Source: Epinephelus fuscoguttatus (taxonomy: Eukaryota > Chordata > Actinopteri > Perciformes > Serranidae). Taken from it: a stretch of 64,000 bases of DNA. Both the position numbers and the translations under genes were made by a program. Location of the stretch: contig NC_064767.1 in assembly GCF_011397635.1 (NCBI RefSeq), positions 21,316,537-21,380,536 on the forward strand, written 5' to 3'. Each line of letters opens with the position of its first letter. The stretch's first letter is position 1. The notes under the pieces are model-generated. The model saw nothing but the letters and a program-made list of their open reading frames with translations. It had not been told where the DNA came from and did no database searches. Shown piece by piece: positions 60,894-64,000 of the stretch.

Positions 60894-63028
60894 AGAAACA
60901 ATAAAACAGCTTTTAGGATTTTCTCGCAGCTAGTTTAGTGTTTTTGTTTCATGCATCTACTTTTTTTTTGTCATTAACGGATGCCGATATAGGCTGCTGT
61001 AAGAGCTAAAGCAATTCATTAGCCTAATTCAAGACATAAATGACCAATGTCTAAGCTTCATCCTACAGCTGATTTAACACGTACACATAATAACAACTGT
61101 TGTAAAGACTTGCATGGTCCAGAGTCCACTTTTCACACATATCAGACTTTGGAACTGCCAGAGAAACACACTGCTGCCACAAGAAAAATAGTGCACAGCA
61201 GAGTCCTGCATGAGTCTGACTTTCAAGACCTGCGACATGCAATACCCCAACCCACACATTAGTTACCCTACCCGAACCACCAACACATGACGTACTTCCA
61301 ACTCAAAACTGCAAATCCTTTAATAACCACGTGCTGTTCAAATGTTTCAGTTTGGCAGCGTGTTTAAAGTGATCATCTGGGGACATTTTATACACCTTAA
61401 ACAAAGATTTTATATTCTGAAATGAAGCTAATTCAGGAAATGCAAATTAAGTGAATATTTTTTGCTTGTCCTTAAAATATTGAGCAGCACATCGCCACAG
61501 TTAACGTCCCTGTTATTAACGCACCTGATAGACTGAGCCGACACACAAAGTCAGCAGCCAAAGGAGGAAAATGTTAAATTTAATTATATTTATTTTAATA
61601 TATCTATCTCCTGACACCTGCAATCTGACCCGCATTCTCTTTTTTCCCACCCAAAATCGAACCTAGAAACCTAGACATAATATTATTAAGACAAATACCA
61701 CCCGACCTGATGCAGGACTCTGGTGTACAGCTATGACATTAGCTCTTACTGTACCTCCTCATCTTACATTATGTGATAGCATTCATCCACCTCTCTCTCG
61801 GCCTTGTAATATACTTTAAAAATAGTGAGGACCAGTGACTTGTGATGGAAGGTCCCCAGAATGATCACTGCAGAACCTTGGCCTGAAAAATCCATACTGA
61901 GTCGTTTTATTACCGCTGCACACGAGTGCTGCCACAAGAAAAACAGTGCACAGTTATGACAGGGGCTCTTGCTCTAACTCCTCATCTTACATTATGTATC
62001 AGCATTCATTCACCTCTCTCCTGGCCTCGTTCTCCTTGTTTTCTTTGGACTTGCGACCCGATCCTTTGGGTTTGATATGGCTAGCAGCATTAGCAAAGAA
62101 GGCACTGCTCACGTCCCACTCTGGCTCCTGTGAAACACAGAAAGTAAGACACTGGTGTTCAGCCATGTGCCATCCAGGCCTACAGATACTACCCCAAAAC
62201 GATTCATTGACTTGGACTAGAGATGTAAAAGTTACACTAAAACCTGCAACTCTTGAGACAGAAGATTCATACATGCATCCAACTCCAGTATAGTGACCCT
62301 ACCTCCTCAGCAGATCTGGTGTGGCTCTTCTGTTGTCCTTTGATTCCCGAAGAAGTCATGACTGGAGTGGAGACCTGTGAGGCAGCTGACTTTGCCTCTT
62401 TTTTCTCCTCCTTTTGTACTCCTTGTTTCTCCTCCTCAGCACCAACTTCTGCCTCTGACTCACTCTCATCCAGTTCAGACTCGGCACCGCCGTCCTCGTC
62501 TTCATCATCCTAATGTGAACAACCATATGAACATCCTGTTAGTCGCAGTAAAGGCAAATGTAGAGTGCATACCTTGAAGGAATAATGTGGTAATTACCCG
62601 TTCAGCATTCTCATTTTGCTTGACCTGCTCCTGCTTCTTACGTTTTCGACGGCGCTGAAACAGACACAGCAAAATGCACAACTTTACCCATCATTCATAG
62701 CATGACAGACTTCATGTATATAACTGCAAGGAGGATCTTTAAGGAGTGTAAGAGCGTAGGAGTGATCTGTGCTCACCTTCCTCTTGGCTTTGCGTCGCTC
62801 TGCCCTCCGCCTGACCTTCTCCTCCTCACTCAGATCCTCTTCTCCATTTAATGCATCCTAAACAAACACACACAGTTGAATGCTGCACATTGCACCTTCA
62901 CCCTCGCAGGCCTTACAGTGCCCTGTCAGTGTGACACCATTTGTTTACCTGTGACAAAGTGGCATCACTTGGATCAGGGGTTGCAGCGCCACAGTCCATC
63001 TGCTCCTCCTGCTGCTGGACAGGAGGGC
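58196..63028 (-). CDS. ttc31: ttc31-like gene, 3' part: TPR, RRM and CCCH zinc-finger protein
   Basis: Fifteen exons join in frame (1490 nt, 495 residues, 5' end missing): 62949-63028, 62777-62857, 62598-62654, 62303-62509, 62014-62127, 60660-60705, 60364-60454, 60132-60273, 59643-59747, 59345-59438, 59209-59242, 58986-59063, 58673-58775, 58453-58574, 58196-58331. Order, numbered from the first visible codon: lysine/arginine-rich coil 30-65; acidic stretch 73-105; TPR repeats 195-300 (KGIKLVQEGQYAQAVSMFTE, GNRSYCYYCLEQYPQALADA); RRM about 355-430 with RNP2 LWVGNV and RNP1 RFCAFVNF; CCCH finger 463-481 with C-x7-C-x5-C-x3-H. The basic coil and TPRs resemble human TTC31 (SFAQNGFYHEAVVLFTQAL); the RRM and finger suggest RNA binding, and as I recall the human protein lacks them. 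Molecular function is not known to me. ttc31 orthology versus a ttc31-like paralogue is unresolved. Confidence 0.75.
58453..58574 (-). CDS. ttc31-like exon n: RRM end
   Basis: GYCIENTRLVVRYPDRRTQR then VLPIPLKTCLP and an alanine-rich end; acceptor TTCTCACAG, donor GTAAGA. Confidence 0.88.
58673..58775 (-). CDS. ttc31-like exon m: RRM core (RNP1)
   Basis: YGEIESIRVLHERFCAFVNF then KNANMAARAMEKLN; acceptor TTGTAG, donor GTGAGC. Confidence 0.9.
58986..59063 (-). CDS. ttc31-like exon l: RRM start (RNP2)
   Basis: SPCPSLWVGNVTTELTEKHL then WDLFK; acceptor TTTCTTTCAG, donor GTATGA. A CAG/AAG pair leaves the first codon ambiguous by three bases. Confidence 0.85.
59209..59242 (-). CDS. ttc31-like exon k (34-nt micro-exon)
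   Basis: GSQDSSVVQP with split codons at both sides; acceptor TTTTGCAG, donor GTAGGT. Needed to bring exons j and l into frame. Confidence 0.75.
59345..59438 (-). CDS. ttc31-like exon j
   Basis: ELGVEEVQSVLLLEKFTTVQ then AVLASCSDAAR; acceptor ATCCTCAG, donor GTAAGA. An UBA-like or helical spacer between TPR and RRM; family not certain. Confidence 0.85.
59643..59747 (-). CDS. ttc31-like exon i: TPR 3
   Basis: 35 codons, RYSEAEKAMEQVLKLDKDCE then EAVNDLFNCKVLQLM; acceptor TGTGTTCAG, donor GTAAAT. Confidence 0.9.
60132..60273 (-). CDS. ttc31-like exon h: TPR 2 and start of TPR 3
   Basis: FFGNRSYCYYCLEQYPQALA, DAERSIQMAPDWPKGHFRKG, SALMGMK; acceptor CGTCCCGCAG, donor GTGGGT. Confidence 0.9.
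60364..60454 (-). CDS. ttc31-like exon g: TPR 1
   Basis: KGIKLVQEGQYAQAVSMFTE then AIRCDPKDY, a classic TPR helix pair; acceptor CTTTTCTTGCAG, donor GTATAC. Confidence 0.88.
60660..60705 (-). CDS. ttc31-like exon f (46 nt)
   Basis: TNGTDTMTKKSASLT plus one base; acceptor TTTCTTACAG, donor GTAAGG. Leads into TPR 1. Confidence 0.8.
60865..60892. repeat. (AT)n microsatellite
   Basis: About 28 bp of AT dinucleotide in the intron between exons e and f. Confidence 0.95.
61171..61815. repeat. left copy of a local duplication (split by the hAT MITE)
   Basis: CTGCTGCCACAAGAAAAATA...(MITE)...CTCATCTTACATTATGTG, AGCATTCATCCACCTCTC corresponds, without the MITE, to 61927-62035 (GTGCTGCCACAAGAAAAACA...CTCATCTTACATTATGTA, AGCATTCATTCACCTCTC). 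It includes a copy of the exon e donor region. Confidence 0.75.
61199..61722. mobile_element. hAT-type MITE in a ttc31-like intron
   Basis: The left end CAGAGTCCTGCATGAG and the inverted right end CAGAGTCCTGCATCAGG match. Flanking 8-mers GTGCACAG (61191-61198) and GTGTACAG (61723-61730) differ at one base, giving a convincing 8-bp target duplication. About 524 bp, with no transposase. It is inserted in the left copy of a local duplication. Confidence 0.8.
61927..62035. repeat. right copy of the local duplication, overlapping exon e donor
   Basis: The copy that contains the working 5' splice site of exon e (GAGAGAG/GTGAAT at 62014). See the left copy at 61171-61815. Confidence 0.75.
62014..62127 (-). 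CDS. ttc31-like exon e
   Basis: 38 codons, EPEWDVSSAFFANAASHIKP then KGSGRKSKENKENEARRE; acceptor TTTCACAG, donor GTGAAT. A diverged copy of its 3' end and donor lies about 225 bp downstream in the intron. Confidence 0.82.
62303..62509 (-). CDS. ttc31-like exon d: acidic region
   Basis: 69 codons, DDEDEDGGAESELDESESEA and a mixed-charge tail to HTRSAEE; acceptor CACATTAG, donor GTAGGG. Low complexity, likely disordered. Confidence 0.8.
62598..62654 (-). CDS. ttc31-like exon c: basic helix continued
   Basis: 19 codons, RRRKRKKQEQVKQNENAER; acceptor TGTTTCAG, donor GTAATT. Confidence 0.8.
62777..62857 (-). CDS. ttc31-like exon b: basic helix
   Basis: 27 codons, DALNGEEDLSEEEKVRRRAE then RRKAKRK; acceptor TTTGTTTAG, donor GTGAGC. 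A charged helix like the KRLKKKRQKERKR stretch of human TTC31. Confidence 0.8.
62949..63028 (-). CDS. ttc31-like exon a (first exon visible)
   Basis: Acceptor TTTCCCAACAG, enters in phase 1: PPVQQQEEQMDCGAATPDPS then DATLSQ, donor GTAAAC. It needs a 5' partner ending in phase 1, which I do not find within the window. Confidence 0.65.
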
Positions 63029-63628
63029 CTGTTGGGAAACACACACTGTCTTCATTTTGTGGGAACCAGCACAGCTCTAATCAAGAAAATGGCTCTGGTT
63101 CTCAAAATGATACAGCGTGCAGTCCGCACAGCAAGTATGGACATCGTGAACTGTTAGATAGTACTGTGTAGCGAGGTAGCCATCAGCTATACACGCCTGA
63201 ATAATAACGCACGTCTACAAGCAGCTCAGTCGTCCTAAACTGAAAACCAAAAGAAATACTGGTTGTCTGGATGCCAAGTAAATATGTTCCTCCTTCCTCA
63301 TTCCCATCCAAGTCTAACCACAATGACCTTTGATAACAAAATGCAAAACATTTAATGACGCTGGGTGGAGTAAGGAAAGGTGATGTAATGCTTTCTTATA
63401 AAAAAAAGAGCCAGAAAAGCTCAACAGGAGACAATAATGCACAGTTGTTGATCCAAGTTGTTTCTTCTCGGTCTTATGAGAGGGCTGTTTGCTCTGAGTT
63501 TTCCACTGCCACAAGCCCAACATGCAACACACAGCTGCCTCCAGCATGGATGTTTGAGAACACGGTATCTTTTCTTAGACGCTTGGTTGGAAATGACATT
63601 GAAAACAACCACTGCCCTGAAGGTGGGA

Positions 63629-63670
<42 letters not shown>

Positions 63671-64000
63671 GGGGAGGCACAGATCAGATCAAACCAGAAA
63701 CCTGCAGCTGATTTAGGCCCAGTGGAAGCAGACAAATGAAAAGACAAAAGACAGCAAAAACACTGGAGCACGCAGGATTGTGCGTGGTGTCGGATTTCCA
63801 TTCGTTCAGAAAAGATTTCCAGAGCAGTGACAAATTCATACTTGGTCTGTGACTCATGCTGTGACTCGGGAGGCATTGATGAGAGTGATCGCAGCTCTCC
63901 AGCTCCTCAGTGCAGCTTTGCTCTTTAAACACGCTGCATTTCTTGTGGGAAAAAGATGACAAGCAGCTACTAGACTTCCTCATTCTGTCTCTGCATGGGT
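63029..64000. other. intron or upstream sequence of the ttc31-like gene
   Basis: Holds a GT microsatellite (63630-63669). Minus-strand frames at 63421-63876 and 63684-63983 begin with ATG but end without a usable donor and without recognisable TTC31 sequence, so I do not annotate them as exons. Confidence 0.4.
63630..63669. repeat. (GT)n microsatellite
   Basis: An uninterrupted GT run of about 40 bp. Confidence 0.95.

Noticed and set aside
63421..63983. Minus-strand ATG frames as first exons of the ttc31-like gene
   Set aside because: No usable phase-1 donor and no TTC31-like sequence; the frames overlap a microsatellite.

Overview
The window looks like nuclear DNA of a teleost fish, probably a spiny-rayed (percomorph) type. 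Genes are split into short exons with GT-AG introns. Non-coding DNA is full of CA/GT microsatellites and short DNA-transposon families typical of ray-finned fish: Tc1 with long inverted repeats, hAT-like elements, fold-back MITEs and tRNA-derived SINEs. The species cannot be named from the sequence alone.

Three protein-coding genes are visible, all transcribed leftwards (minus strand). (1) 0-3.9 kb: the 5' end of crtac1 (cartilage acidic protein 1). Its first coding exon, with signal peptide, lies at 405-595; a probable non-coding first exon lies near 3.73-3.85 kb, with a CCAAT-box promoter region upstream. The rest of the gene runs off the left edge. (2) 23.4-51.3 kb: a complete loxl4 (lysyl oxidase-like 4) gene. 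It has a non-coding first exon and 14 coding exons that join in frame to 805 residues: signal peptide, four SRCR domains, then the copper amine-oxidase domain with copper histidines and both cofactor (LTQ) residues. (3) 58.2-63.0 kb: the 3' part (15 exons, 495 residues) of a ttc31-like gene coding for a basic/acidic N-terminal region, TPR repeats, one RRM and a C-terminal CCCH zinc finger. Its first exons are not in view.

Between crtac1 and loxl4 lies about 19 kb with no supported gene. It holds a hAT element nested in another hAT element (6.3-7.9 kb), two nearly identical copies of a 205-bp repeat in opposite orientation, and a dead Tc1 transposon (20.9-22.5 kb) with a frameshifted transposase. 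loxl4 introns contain several fold-back elements, one carrying a perfect 62-bp palindrome, plus nests of MITEs and a tRNA-SINE. About 3.7 kb of mostly unassigned sequence and a MITE lie between loxl4 and the ttc31-like gene's probable 3' UTR.

Loxl4 and Crtac1 are both secreted matrix proteins. CRTAC1 and LOXL4 are also neighbours in mammals (human 10q24). A TTC31 homologue beside LOXL4 recalls the human LOXL3/TTC31 neighbourhood on 2p13 and fits an ancient duplicated block. I found no CRISPR array, no non-coding RNA gene with convincing support, and no clearly novel multi-gene system. The most unusual material is the palindromic and nested transposon architecture and the RRM/CCCH extension of the TTC31-like protein.
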